Source of the DNA: Acidobacteriota bacterium
GTDB taxonomy: Bacteria > Acidobacteriota > UBA890
Length of the DNA: 5,378 nt
Direction of reading: 5' to 3'
Assembly: GCA_030609765.1 (NCBI GenBank)
Contig: JAUWTE010000248.1
Location: forward strand, 1 to 5,378
A program made the position numbers and the translations under genes. Positions 1 to 5,378 of the stretch are shown in pieces. Each line of letters starts with the position of its first letter. The first letter of the stretch is position 1. The notes under the pieces are model-generated. The model made no database searches and had not been told where the DNA came from. It worked only from the letters and a program-made list of their open reading frames with translations.

Positions 1-551
1 ACAAGATGGGCATCCGCATGACCTCTACCGGTGAGGTCAGCTTCAAGAACGTCCGTGTGCCGGCCGGCAACCTCCTCGGCGAGGAGAACAAGGGCTGCTA
101 CCAGATCCTGAACTTCTTCGACGAGAGCCGCATCGAGACGGCGGCACAAGGCCTGGGCACGGCGCAGGGAGCCTTCGACCGGGCATTGGAGTACGTCAAG
201 GGTCGCGAGCAATTCGGCAAGAAGATCGCCCAGTTCCAGGTCACCCAGCACAAGATCGCCGACATGGCGACCAAGATCGAGCTCGCCCGCTTGGTGACCT
301 ACAAGGCTGCCTGGAACTTCGATCAGGGGCGCATCGACCCGAAGCTCACCTCGATGGCCAAATGGTACGCGGCGCGCACCGCTGTGGAGGTTGCCGACGA
401 AGCGATTCAGATGCTCGGTGGCTACGGTTATTTCACCGAGTTCGAGGTCGAACGCTTCTACCGCGACGCGAAGATCTGCGAGATCTACGAGGGCACCAGG
501 GAGATCCAGAAGCACACGATCGCTACCGCCATTATCGGCAAGCTCAAGTAG
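1..551 (+). CDS. acyl-CoA dehydrogenase, C-terminal part (5' end outside window)
   Basis: This enzyme oxidises an acyl-CoA to the trans-2-enoyl-CoA using FAD and passes electrons to electron-transfer flavoprotein, the first step of beta-oxidation. The reading frame is open from the first complete codon (base 3) to TAG at 549-551. About 182 residues are present, roughly half of the usual 380, so the N-terminal helical domain is missing. The Met at base 6 lies inside the middle beta-domain and is not the real start. Visible family marks are KMGIR and VRVPAGNLLGEE of the beta-domain, then GREQFGK, LGGYGY and RDAKICEIYEGTREIQ of the C-terminal helical domain. The Glu of YEGT (codon 489-491) aligns with the catalytic base of medium/short-chain enzymes (MCAD Glu376), which argues against the long-chain or isovaleryl types that carry it elsewhere. 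Chain length or branched substrate cannot be read. It converges with vapC. Confidence 0.95.
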   Translation, partial: KMGIRMTSTGEVSFKNVRVPAGNLLGEENKGCYQILNFFDESRIETAAQGLGTAQGAFDRALEYVKGREQFGKKIAQFQVTQHKIADMATKIELARLVTYKAAWNFDQGRIDPKLTSMAKWYAARTAVEVADEAIQMLGGYGYFTEFEVERFYRDAKICEIYEGTREIQKHTIATAIIGKLK

Positions 552-566
552 CCGGAGGTCTCGATT

Positions 567-585
567 GCCTCGCGGCTGCGCGGGC
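567..585. terminator. GC-rich hairpin between convergent genes, possible bidirectional terminator
   Basis: GCC (567-569) and CGCG (571-574) can pair with CGCG (579-582) and GGC (583-585) around a GCTG loop, with T570 bulged, giving a 7-bp all-GC stem. It lies in the 33-nt gap between the acyl-CoA dehydrogenase stop and the vapC stop, where a terminator for either direction would be expected. No T-tract follows on either strand, so it is not a canonical intrinsic terminator. Short GC palindromes also arise by chance in DNA of this composition. Confidence 0.25.
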
Positions 586-977
586 TAGGAAACCACCCGC
601 AGGCCCAGGTGCTTTTCCATCGGGTCGAAGTCGCGGTCTGAGTGCAGCAACCGGTGATCGTTCTGCAGGCAGAAGCTCGCGATCATCACGTCGATGGTCT
701 TGCGTACGGTGACCCCTCTCTTGCGAAGGTGCCGGTAGTTGCCGGCCGCCTGCAAGGCAACTTCCCGACCGAGCATCGGCCGAAACTCGAGCCTCTCGAG
801 CAGCCTCTTGGCATGATGAAAGTCAGCTTCCGTGCGAAAGCCCTGCAGGACCTCCGCCAAGATGATATCGCCGGTCAGTAGGAGCTCTTCGCCGAGGAGC
901 AGATCCAGGCGGTCGGTCGCCGGCGTGCTGCGGCCGTTGAAGTAGTTGATCCACACTGAGGTGTCGACGAGAATCAT
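585..977 (-). CDS. vapC: VapC-type PIN-domain ribonuclease toxin
   Basis: This is the toxin half of a type II toxin-antitoxin pair. PIN-domain VapC proteins are Mg2+-dependent endoribonucleases; characterised members cut tRNAs or the 23S rRNA sarcin-ricin loop, but the target here cannot be read. The 130-residue length is normal. The acidic active-site set is complete: Asp5 in VDTSVWI, Glu42 in ILAEVLQGF, Asp96 in TIDVMIASF and Asp114 in HSDRDFD, with Asp116 and Asp118 nearby, so the toxin looks intact. The ATG overlaps the vapB stop as ATGA (974-977). No clear Shine-Dalgarno precedes it (upstream bases read CCGTACCGACAG), so its translation probably depends on ribosomes finishing vapB. That arrangement is usual for keeping toxin below antitoxin. 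The gene ends with TAG, 33 nt from the convergent acyl-CoA dehydrogenase. Confidence 0.93.
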   Translation of the reverse strand: MILVDTSVWINYFNGRSTPATDRLDLLLGEELLLTGDIILAEVLQGFRTEADFHHAKRLLERLEFRPMLGREVALQAAGNYRHLRKRGVTVRKTIDVMIASFCLQNDHRLLHSDRDFDPMEKHLGLRVVS

Positions 978-1168
978 CTGTCGGTACGGCTACGGTCGAG
1001 ATCGCCCTCCCAGGGCAGCTTTCCCCGGGCGGCTCTGATCTGTTCCTGATCTTTCAGCTTCACCAGGAGCCGCAGGCCGCTCTCCACAACAGCGCGCTTC
1101 GTCTTCAGGCCTGAGATCTTCAGCGCTCTGGCCATCAACTCATCATCGATCACGATGTTCGTCCGCAT
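974..1168 (-). CDS. vapB: VapB-type antitoxin (ribbon-helix-helix)
   Basis: This is the antitoxin and transcriptional autorepressor partner of the adjacent vapC. The 64-residue protein opens with MRTNIVIDDELM, the typical start of the VapB family (PF09957), which supports this ATG. Residues about 3-8 would form the DNA-contacting beta strand and about 9-37 the two helices of a ribbon-helix-helix fold. The tail, with LPWEGDLDRSR at about 51-61, matches the C-terminal segment that in this family wraps the toxin and puts a basic residue near the PIN active site. A purine stretch (GGGGCAGGA) precedes the start at unusually short spacing: AGGA ends one nucleotide before ATG. Its stop overlaps the vapC start (ATGA). 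The operator-like inverted repeat at 1181-1212 lies immediately upstream. Confidence 0.9.
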   Translation of the reverse strand: MRTNIVIDDELMARALKISGLKTKRAVVESGLRLLVKLKDQEQIRAARGKLPWEGDLDRSRTDR

Positions 1169-1180
1169 ATCCTGCCCCGC

Positions 1181-1212
1181 GATGTGTATGTTTCTCAGTA
1201 GATATACACATC
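1181..1212. promoter_or_regulatory. inverted repeat upstream of vapB, probable VapBC autoregulatory operator
   Basis: GATGTGTAT (1181-1189) is perfectly repeated in inverted orientation as ATACACATC (1204-1212), two 9-bp arms separated by 14 bp. The right arm begins 36 bp and the left arm 13 bp upstream of the vapB ATG on the minus strand. The arms are AT-rich compared with the surrounding coding DNA. VapB or VapBC complexes of this family bind paired half-sites in their own promoter, so this is the obvious operator candidate. The centre-to-centre distance of the arms, 23 bp, is about two helical turns, which would place two bound dimers on the same face. That protein-binding reading is inference; the repeat itself is seen directly. 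Confidence 0.7.
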
Positions 1213-1239
1213 ATAAACTACACGAGGCGCCCGATACCA
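1201..1239 (-). promoter_or_regulatory. possible vapBC promoter
   Basis: On the minus strand, TATGAT (1215 down to 1210) matches the sigma-70 type -10 consensus in five of six bases and overlaps the right arm of the inverted repeat. TATATC (1206-1201) is an alternative. No convincing -35 hexamer is found 16-18 bp upstream (GGTATC or TGGTAT at best). If TATGAT is used, transcription would start near 1203, inside the operator, so VapBC binding would block the polymerase. The promoter call rests mainly on position and AT content. Confidence 0.35.
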
Positions 1240-1332
1240 GAATGAGACGGCCATGTGACGCAGACTTGCCTGTGGAGTCTCTGATCCTCACCAGCTGAGA
1301 CATCTCGAGGTTCCGTCCGCTGCTCGGGCGGA

Positions 1333-3159
1333 TCAGCGGAGGGGCTTTCGCCGCAACTCTTTGTCCTGGTCCATCCGGGTACAAGCGATCCAGCGCCCGT
1401 CGGGCGACACCTGTGGGTGCATCAGATTGGCGTCGTCGTGCGTGAGCTGCGTGGACTCGCCGCCGGAGCGTGGCACCGAGAAGATCTGCATTCGATCGTC
1501 CGCCAGGGCGCCGAAGATCAGGTGCTCTCCGTCGGGTGTCCAGTCGAGACCACCGTAGGTGCTGGAGTCGAACTCGAGAAGCTTCTCGGCATCGCCATCT
1601 TCCAGCGGGAGAATCCAGATCGACTGCCTGGTGCCCCCCATTCGCTCGACGACGGCGATTTCCTCACCGCCCGGTGACCAAGCCGACCACGATACGTTGG
1701 TGACTCCTTCCGGCAGACGTAGGCGATCGACGCTCAGCGTTTCACCCGTTTCGGGATCGATGGTGGCAATCCATGGCCAAGAGACACCCGGCCTCTCTTC
1801 GTCCCACGACTCGAACACCAACTGGCGCCCGTCAGGGGACCAGTCAGCATTGCCTACTTCCCAGCCAAAATCGAACAGATTGATCTCGTCCTCGCCTGGG
1901 GCTTCGGGCCGGCGGATGTAGATCGAGTCAGTGCTGCCCACGTCGGAGTAGTAGGAGCCTGGCTCCTCGGAGCGGTGCGAGTGGTAGGCGATCCACTGCC
2001 CGTCGGGCGACCAACCGGGCGAGAAGTCCTCATGGTAGCCGACCACCATCGGGGCAACCTCCGAGATTGGCCGAGCGTTTTCGTCGACCTCGATGACGCC
2101 ACCGTCCAGGTTCAGTGCCCAGTCGGCCAAGCGCCAGCCGCCGTAAGTCAGGCCGATCTGGCTGCCATCTGGGCTCCAGTAGGGAATCTCCGCGTCCTCC
2201 GCGACGAGCCATGGCTCACCGCCCGTGACCGGAAAGGCAACGACTGAATCGTCGATTTCATTGTGAGTCCAATAGAGGTAGTCGCCGATAACTCGAGGAT
2301 TGAAGTCGTCGCCAGGGCTATCCACTACTGGTTCGAGCGCACCTGAGACCAGGTTGAACCGGTAGATGTCGAGATCACGAATCGGGCCCGGACGATGCCG
2401 CGCCTCTATGTCCGGCGGCCCCTCCCCGGCTAGCGCCAGATAGAGTGATTGTCCATTCGCGGATACCGCAATCGAGCCGTAGCGCCAAACGCCATCGAGC
2501 CCCTCGCGCAGAGTGTCGACCATCTCGCTTTTCGGGCTGACTCGCAGCAGAGATGAGCTCCCAGCGTCGGTCCAGACAAGCGCGTACACCTGCTGTCCAT
2601 CGGCAGACCACGCCAGGGCACAAATCATCCCGCCGACCGGGTAGCTCCTGGGCGCGTCTTCAGATTCCGTCTCGCCGACATTCAGCGTTCGGTTTGTTTC
2701 ATCGAAGTAGGCGAACGTTGCGCCGTCCGGCGACATGCGCAGGTCGCCGAAGGGGGGAACGCCGGCGGGCGCCAAACCCCCATCGCGTTCCACGAACCAG
2801 CCGAGATGGTCACCTGCGTTGCCGTACCAATAAATCTCGCCTCCCGGAGCAAAGCGGGCGATGCGTGCGCTGTCGAGCTCCGCGGGCACGGGAAGTGTCG
2901 CCTGACCTCCGACCTCGAGGTCCAGCAGTTCGATGCCGAAGCGCGGACCATAGACTGCGCGGCGCGCTTCGGGCGACACCTCGAAGTACCTCCACGCGTC
3001 CTCGAACCAGGTCGAGGGGTGGAGCGAAAAGACCGTCTCAGAATCCGACGCCGGATCGGGCGGCGCCTCACCTGGCGTACAGGAGGACAGGAGAAGTCCC
3101 GCCGCGGCCGCGCAGAGAATCAGCCCGACAACGGGAAGCGATGGCGATCGAGCTTTCAT
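1333..3159 (-). CDS. lipoprotein with TolB-like PD40 (WD40-type) beta-propeller repeats
   Basis: This is a predicted exported lipoprotein of 608 residues. The N-terminus has basic Lys2/Arg4, a hydrophobic stretch (about 8-24) and the lipobox LSSC with the lipidated Cys at 27. Thr at +2 rather than Asp would favour the outer membrane under Enterobacteria-type rules. Residues 28-50 form a Pro/Asp/Ser tether. About eleven repeats of PD40 type follow, with WSPDG or close variants near 103, 142, 184, 232, 328, 383, 440, 494, 540 and 584; the one near 286 is degenerate. Spacing is about 40-56 residues, suggesting one or two beta-propellers. No protease, hydrolase or other catalytic domain is seen, so a binding or scaffold role is likelier; the ligand is unknown. 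GGAGG (3167-3171) sits 7 nt before the ATG, fixing the start. It lies 21 nt after the ThDP enzyme and is probably the last gene of that operon. The protein stops soon after its last PD40 motif. Confidence 0.88.
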   Translation of the reverse strand: MKARSPSLPVVGLILCAAAAGLLLSSCTPGEAPPDPASDSETVFSLHPSTWFEDAWRYFEVSPEARRAVYGPRFGIELLDLEVGGQATLPVPAELDSARIARFAPGGEIYWYGNAGDHLGWFVERDGGLAPAGVPPFGDLRMSPDGATFAYFDETNRTLNVGETESEDAPRSYPVGGMICALAWSADGQQVYALVWTDAGSSSLLRVSPKSEMVDTLREGLDGVWRYGSIAVSANGQSLYLALAGEGPPDIEARHRPGPIRDLDIYRFNLVSGALEPVVDSPGDDFNPRVIGDYLYWTHNEIDDSVVAFPVTGGEPWLVAEDAEIPYWSPDGSQIGLTYGGWRLADWALNLDGGVIEVDENARPISEVAPMVVGYHEDFSPGWSPDGQWIAYHSHRSEEPGSYYSDVGSTDSIYIRRPEAPGEDEINLFDFGWEVGNADWSPDGRQLVFESWDEERPGVSWPWIATIDPETGETLSVDRLRLPEGVTNVSWSAWSPGGEEIAVVERMGGTRQSIWILPLEDGDAEKLLEFDSSTYGGLDWTPDGEHLIFGALADDRMQIFSVPRSGGESTQLTHDDANLMHPQVSPDGRWIACTRMDQDKELRRKPLR

Positions 3160-3166
3160 TTTGGAA

Positions 3167-3171
3167 CCTCC
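3167..3171 (-). promoter_or_regulatory. strong Shine-Dalgarno of the PD40 lipoprotein gene
   Basis: On the minus strand GGAGG is followed by seven nucleotides (TTCCAAA) and then ATG at 3159-3157. This near-ideal ribosome site decides the start. It also suggests that the lipoprotein is translated independently within the operon, unlike the ThDP enzyme upstream, which begins by stop-start overlap. Confidence 0.75.
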
Positions 3172-3180
3172 GGATTGTGC

Positions 3181-5007
3181 TCAGTCTCCTCCCAGGACGT
3201 GGCGCTTCAGGGCGCGGCCCAGGAAGCGGAGCTTCTGGCGCAACGGGAAGCGGCCGAAGTTGACCTTGACCACTCCCTTGGTGAAAGCACTCTTGCGGCT
3301 GTAGTCGATGTTGACGTCGACGATAACGGGCTGTCCCTCCGCGGCGAGGCGGAGCGCTTCATCGATCGTGCTACCCACTGCCGCATCGTTTTCCATTCTC
3401 AGGTAGGCGGCGCCTGTGGCCGTGGCGATACCCTCGACCCGGAGATCGCCGAGCACGCTGCACGTCTTGCGATTCAGGGGTATCTCCTGGAACTGGGAAA
3501 TCTGCGCCAGCTCTCCATCGTGAAAGACGAAGAAGACGGCGCCGAGGCCGTAGGTCGCGGCGGTGAGGATCTCGAGCCCGGTCATCAGAAGGCCCCCGTC
3601 ACCGACCACGGCAACCACCTGCTGGTCAGGGTGGGTGAGCTGGACGCCGATCGCCGCCGGCACGCAGTAGCCCATGCAGTTGAAGTCGGTCGGCGACAAG
3701 AAGTGTTTGGAGCGAAGCACGGGAAACTGCTCGACGGCGAGAAACGTGTGGTTACCATCGTCGACAACCATGTACGCGTCGCTGGCCAGGCGCGCCCTGA
3801 GCTCCTGGAAGAAAATGCCGGGACTGACGAGAGCATCGCTGGGTTTCGCCGTCCAGGATTCGCGGAACGCGTCCTTTTTTCGGCGGATCAGCTCCGTCAG
3901 AGCTTGGGTGCGCTGCGCCGCGGCGGGGCTGACAGGAGCGGGACTGCCGGAGGTAGGAGCACCGGAAGCAGGACCATTGGAAGTGGCACCGCCGGAAGAA
4001 CCGGTCTTCTCGGCGCGGCGGGAGAGCTCGGCGTTCAAGACCTGCATCGCGTCGCCGGCATCGGCCTCGATGGCGATCGTTGCCGGGTAGTTCTTGTTGA
4101 AGACCTCCGGGTTGATGTCGATGTGAACGAGACTCGCCGGGATCTTCATGCCGTAGCTCGCCGTGGCAATTTCGCCGAAGCGAGCGCCGATGGCAACGAG
4201 GCAGTCGCAACTGGCGAATGCCTTTCGAGCGGCCGGCACGGCAGATGGACCGAAGCCCATACCCGTGTGCAGAGGATGGTCGGCAGGAAACACGCTGAAT
4301 CCCTGAAGCGTGGTAGCCACCGGCGCTCCGAGGCGCTGCGCCAGCTCGACCGACGCCGCGGTGGCATCGCGCGCGCCCCAGCCTAGGTAGAGCCCTGGAT
4401 GCTTGGCAGCCTCGAGAAGGTCGACCGCGGCCTGGATCTGCCCTTCATCCGGTAGCGGCGGCCGCCAGATCCGCTCGTACCTTGGCAGCTCATCGACAGA
4501 CCCCGGGAAGAGCAGGACCTCACCGGCAAGCTCGATGAAGACCGGCCCCGGCTCGCCCGCAGTGGCGGTCTCGAACGCCGCAAAGATCGTCGGCATGACA
4601 TCTTCGTGACGGTCGACCCGGTAGGCGGCTTTCACGATCCCGTCGAGGATTCGCTGCTGGTCGACATCGTGGAGCTGGTAATGCATGCCGGTATCGCGCC
4701 GGATGCCGCCCGAGATCACGAGCAGAGGAATCCCGGCCAAATATGCCTCGCCGATGCCGCTCATCGCGTGCGTCATGCCCGCTGCGGGCACGATCACGGC
4801 GCAGCCAATGGTGTCGGTCGTGCGACTCACCGCGTCGGCCATGAAGGCGGCGCCGCCCTCGTGGGTGACGAGGATCGGAGTGATCTGCTCGGAATCCGCG
4901 AGCGCGTCGTAGAGCTCGGTATTGTGCACGCCGGGCACGCCAAACGTGTACTGGACGCCAAGCTGCTCCAACGCCTGAACCGCCAGCCAGCCTCCGGTTC
5001 GTTTCAT
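3181..5007 (-). CDS. thiamine-diphosphate-dependent enzyme, acetolactate-synthase-like
   Basis: This 608-residue enzyme has the three-domain order of the acetolactate synthase/pyruvate oxidase/benzaldehyde lyase superfamily: PYR domain about 1-165, central domain about 190-330, PP domain about 395-570. Glu50 in VTHEGGAAF is the conserved Glu that activates the ThDP aminopyrimidine. The cofactor motif begins GDG (469-471) and ends HDG (496-498), where acetolactate synthases have NNG; Asp497 can replace Asn as a Mg2+ ligand. QLHDVDQ at 111-117 resembles the FQE.D region of acetolactate synthase. The family makes or breaks C-C bonds next to a carbonyl; the substrate here is not readable, and an ilvB label would be unsafe because no regulatory subunit gene or ilv neighbour is seen. 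Unusual parts are a Ser/Gly/Pro linker at about 335-364 and a basic tail (about 586-603). The ATG overlaps the upstream flavoprotein stop (ATGA, 5004-5007), with GAGGG four nucleotides before it. Confidence 0.9.
   Translation of the reverse strand: MKRTGGWLAVQALEQLGVQYTFGVPGVHNTELYDALADSEQITPILVTHEGGAAFMADAVSRTTDTIGCAVIVPAAGMTHAMSGIGEAYLAGIPLLVISGGIRRDTGMHYQLHDVDQQRILDGIVKAAYRVDRHEDVMPTIFAAFETATAGEPGPVFIELAGEVLLFPGSVDELPRYERIWRPPLPDEGQIQAAVDLLEAAKHPGLYLGWGARDATAASVELAQRLGAPVATTLQGFSVFPADHPLHTGMGFGPSAVPAARKAFASCDCLVAIGARFGEIATASYGMKIPASLVHIDINPEVFNKNYPATIAIEADAGDAMQVLNAELSRRAEKTGSSGGATSNGPASGAPTSGSPAPVSPAAAQRTQALTELIRRKKDAFRESWTAKPSDALVSPGIFFQELRARLASDAYMVVDDGNHTFLAVEQFPVLRSKHFLSPTDFNCMGYCVPAAIGVQLTHPDQQVVAVVGDGGLLMTGLEILTAATYGLGAVFFVFHDGELAQISQFQEIPLNRKTCSVLGDLRVEGIATATGAAYLRMENDAAVGSTIDEALRLAAEGQPVIVDVNIDYSRKSAFTKGVVKVNFGRFPLRQKLRFLGRALKRHVLGGD
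3947..4006 (-). repeat. imperfect 15-bp tandem repeat coding for a Ser/Gly/Pro linker
   Basis: Four adjacent 15-bp units start at 3947, 3962, 3977 and 3992, with plus-strand cores CCGGAGG, CCGGAAG, TTGGAAG and CCGGAAG. The first two units agree at 12 of 15 positions; the others are more diverged. Being a multiple of three, each unit encodes five residues, read as S-G/N-x-P-A/T (SNGPA, SGAPT, SGSPA) plus a looser SGGAT, with serine codon TCC recurring every 15 bp (residues 338, 343, 348, 353). The array lies between the central and PP domains of the ThDP enzyme, where a flexible linker tolerates expansion. A degenerate, out-of-register flank extends to about 3932. Confidence 0.7.
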
Positions 5008-5378
5008 TGGGCCCTCGCGATCGAGCGCGCCGCCAGCCTGCCGCTCAAGACACAGCCGCCGAGAAAGGTGCCCTCGAGCGAGCGGATGCCATGTATCCCC
5101 CCACCGCCGAATCCAGCAGCCTCGCCGACGGCATAGAGACCGGCTAGCGGATCTCCGCCGAGGTCGAGAGCACGGGACTGCAAGTCGGTTTGGATTCCGC
5201 CGAGGCTTTTGCGCGTAAGCAGGTGCGATCGGATAGCGATGAGAGGCAAGGCGCGCGGATCGTCGATTCTGGCGAATCTGCAGGTTCGTAGCTTGTCTCC
5301 CCTGTACTTGCGAGTTTCGGCGATGCGCAGAACCTGGTCGTCGCCGCCGGCAACCGGACCGAGCGCAACATGTTCGTC
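5004..5378 (-). CDS. FAD-binding dehydrogenase, C-terminal part (5' end outside window)
   Basis: The frame is open from the window end to TGA at 5004-5006, giving 124 residues of a protein that is about 550 residues in its family. The piece matches the C-terminal FAD-binding portion of the FAD_binding_2 superfamily (fumarate reductase and 3-ketosteroid-dehydrogenase relatives). TRKSLGGIQTDL is followed by DPLAGLYAVGEAAGFGGGG (about 77-95), then IHG and LEGTFLGGC, the glycine-rich end that closes over the flavin. The GEAAGFGGGGIHG version is typical of proteins annotated simply as FAD-binding dehydrogenase, not of classical KstD, so a steroid substrate should not be assumed. A TTG at 5249 is internal and is not the start, since conserved-looking sequence (FARIDDPRA) continues upstream of it. 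The stop overlaps the ThDP enzyme start by four bases, implying coupled translation and a shared pathway. It is probably cytoplasmic or membrane-associated; no signal can be judged because the N-terminus is missing. Confidence 0.88.
   Translation of the reverse strand, partial: DEHVALGPVAGGDDQVLRIAETRKYRGDKLRTCRFARIDDPRALPLIAIRSHLLTRKSLGGIQTDLQSRALDLGGDPLAGLYAVGEAAGFGGGGIHGIRSLEGTFLGGCVLSGRLAARSIARAQ

Noticed and set aside
362..712. A 116-codon plus-strand frame overlapping the end of the acyl-CoA dehydrogenase and running into vapC
   Set aside because: It is an out-of-frame overlap with Arg/Ser/Gly-rich sequence, and the dehydrogenase frame is unambiguous.
642..881. A 79-codon plus-strand open frame inside vapC
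   Set aside because: It lies wholly antisense to an intact PIN toxin with all catalytic acids. No domain is visible in it.
1262..1280. Small inverted repeat AGACT...AGTCT downstream of the lipoprotein gene
   Set aside because: It has only five base pairs with a 9-nt loop and no following T-tract, which is too weak to call a terminator for the operon.
2553..3263. A 236-codon plus-strand open frame with Arg/Ser/Pro-rich sequence
   Set aside because: It is a shadow of the lipoprotein gene with strongly biased low-complexity composition, no ribosome site noted and no family resemblance.
2806..4386. A 526-codon open frame on the plus strand crossing both the lipoprotein and ThDP genes
   Set aside because: It is antisense to two well-supported genes, spans their junction, and encodes Arg/Gly/Ala-rich sequence with no recognisable domain. 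Long antisense frames are expected in GC-rich coding DNA.
3181..5007. Calling the ThDP enzyme the biosynthetic acetolactate synthase ilvB
   Set aside because: There is no small-subunit gene next to it, the HDG motif is variant, and the neighbours are a flavoprotein and a lipoprotein. Superfamily membership is all the sequence supports.
5144..5371. A 75-codon minus-strand frame in the right-end region
   Set aside because: It is offset from the FAD-binding dehydrogenase frame, which carries the clear glycine-rich flavin motif and continues to the window end.

Overview
The window is GC-rich bacterial DNA (somewhat above 60% G+C by eye) and densely coding. It contains two complete metabolic or envelope genes, one complete toxin-antitoxin pair, and two genes cut by the window ends. 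A lipobox lipoprotein built of TolB-type PD40 repeats, a beta-oxidation type acyl-CoA dehydrogenase and a VapBC module suggest a free-living, lipid-oxidising bacterium with a Gram-negative envelope. Acidobacteriota, Myxococcota or Gemmatimonadota would fit, but this placement is an inference from gene style. No rRNA or marker gene is present to confirm it.

Layout, left to right. (1) Bases 1-551, plus strand: the C-terminal half of an acyl-CoA dehydrogenase with its catalytic glutamate. (2) Bases 585-1168, minus strand: a vapBC type II toxin-antitoxin operon with a 4-nt ATGA overlap, convergent with the acyl-CoA dehydrogenase across a 33-nt gap that holds a GC-rich hairpin. (3) Bases 1169-1332: the only sizeable intergenic space. 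It carries a 9-bp perfect inverted repeat just upstream of vapB (1181-1212), the likely autoregulatory operator. I see no gene or strong terminator in the rest of it. (4) Bases 1333-5378, minus strand: a compact gene string transcribed right to left. It runs from an FAD-binding dehydrogenase (3' part only), through a ThDP-dependent acetolactate-synthase-like enzyme (ATGA overlap), to a PD40 beta-propeller lipoprotein (21-nt gap, strong Shine-Dalgarno).

How the genes may work together. The overlapping stop and start of the flavoprotein and the ThDP enzyme imply co-translation and probably a shared pathway: a flavin-dependent desaturation or oxidation paired with ThDP-dependent C-C bond cleavage or formation. 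The substrate cannot be read from the sequence. The lipoprotein is probably co-transcribed, but its link to the chemistry is unknown. The ThDP enzyme has three noteworthy traits: a His-Asp-Gly variant of the usual Asn-Asn-Gly end of the ThDP motif, a Ser/Pro/Gly linker encoded by 15-bp tandem repeats, and a strongly basic, possibly amphipathic C-terminal tail. I found no CRISPR array, transposase, tRNA or clearly novel defence system. The least characterised element is the flavoprotein-ThDP enzyme-lipoprotein operon.
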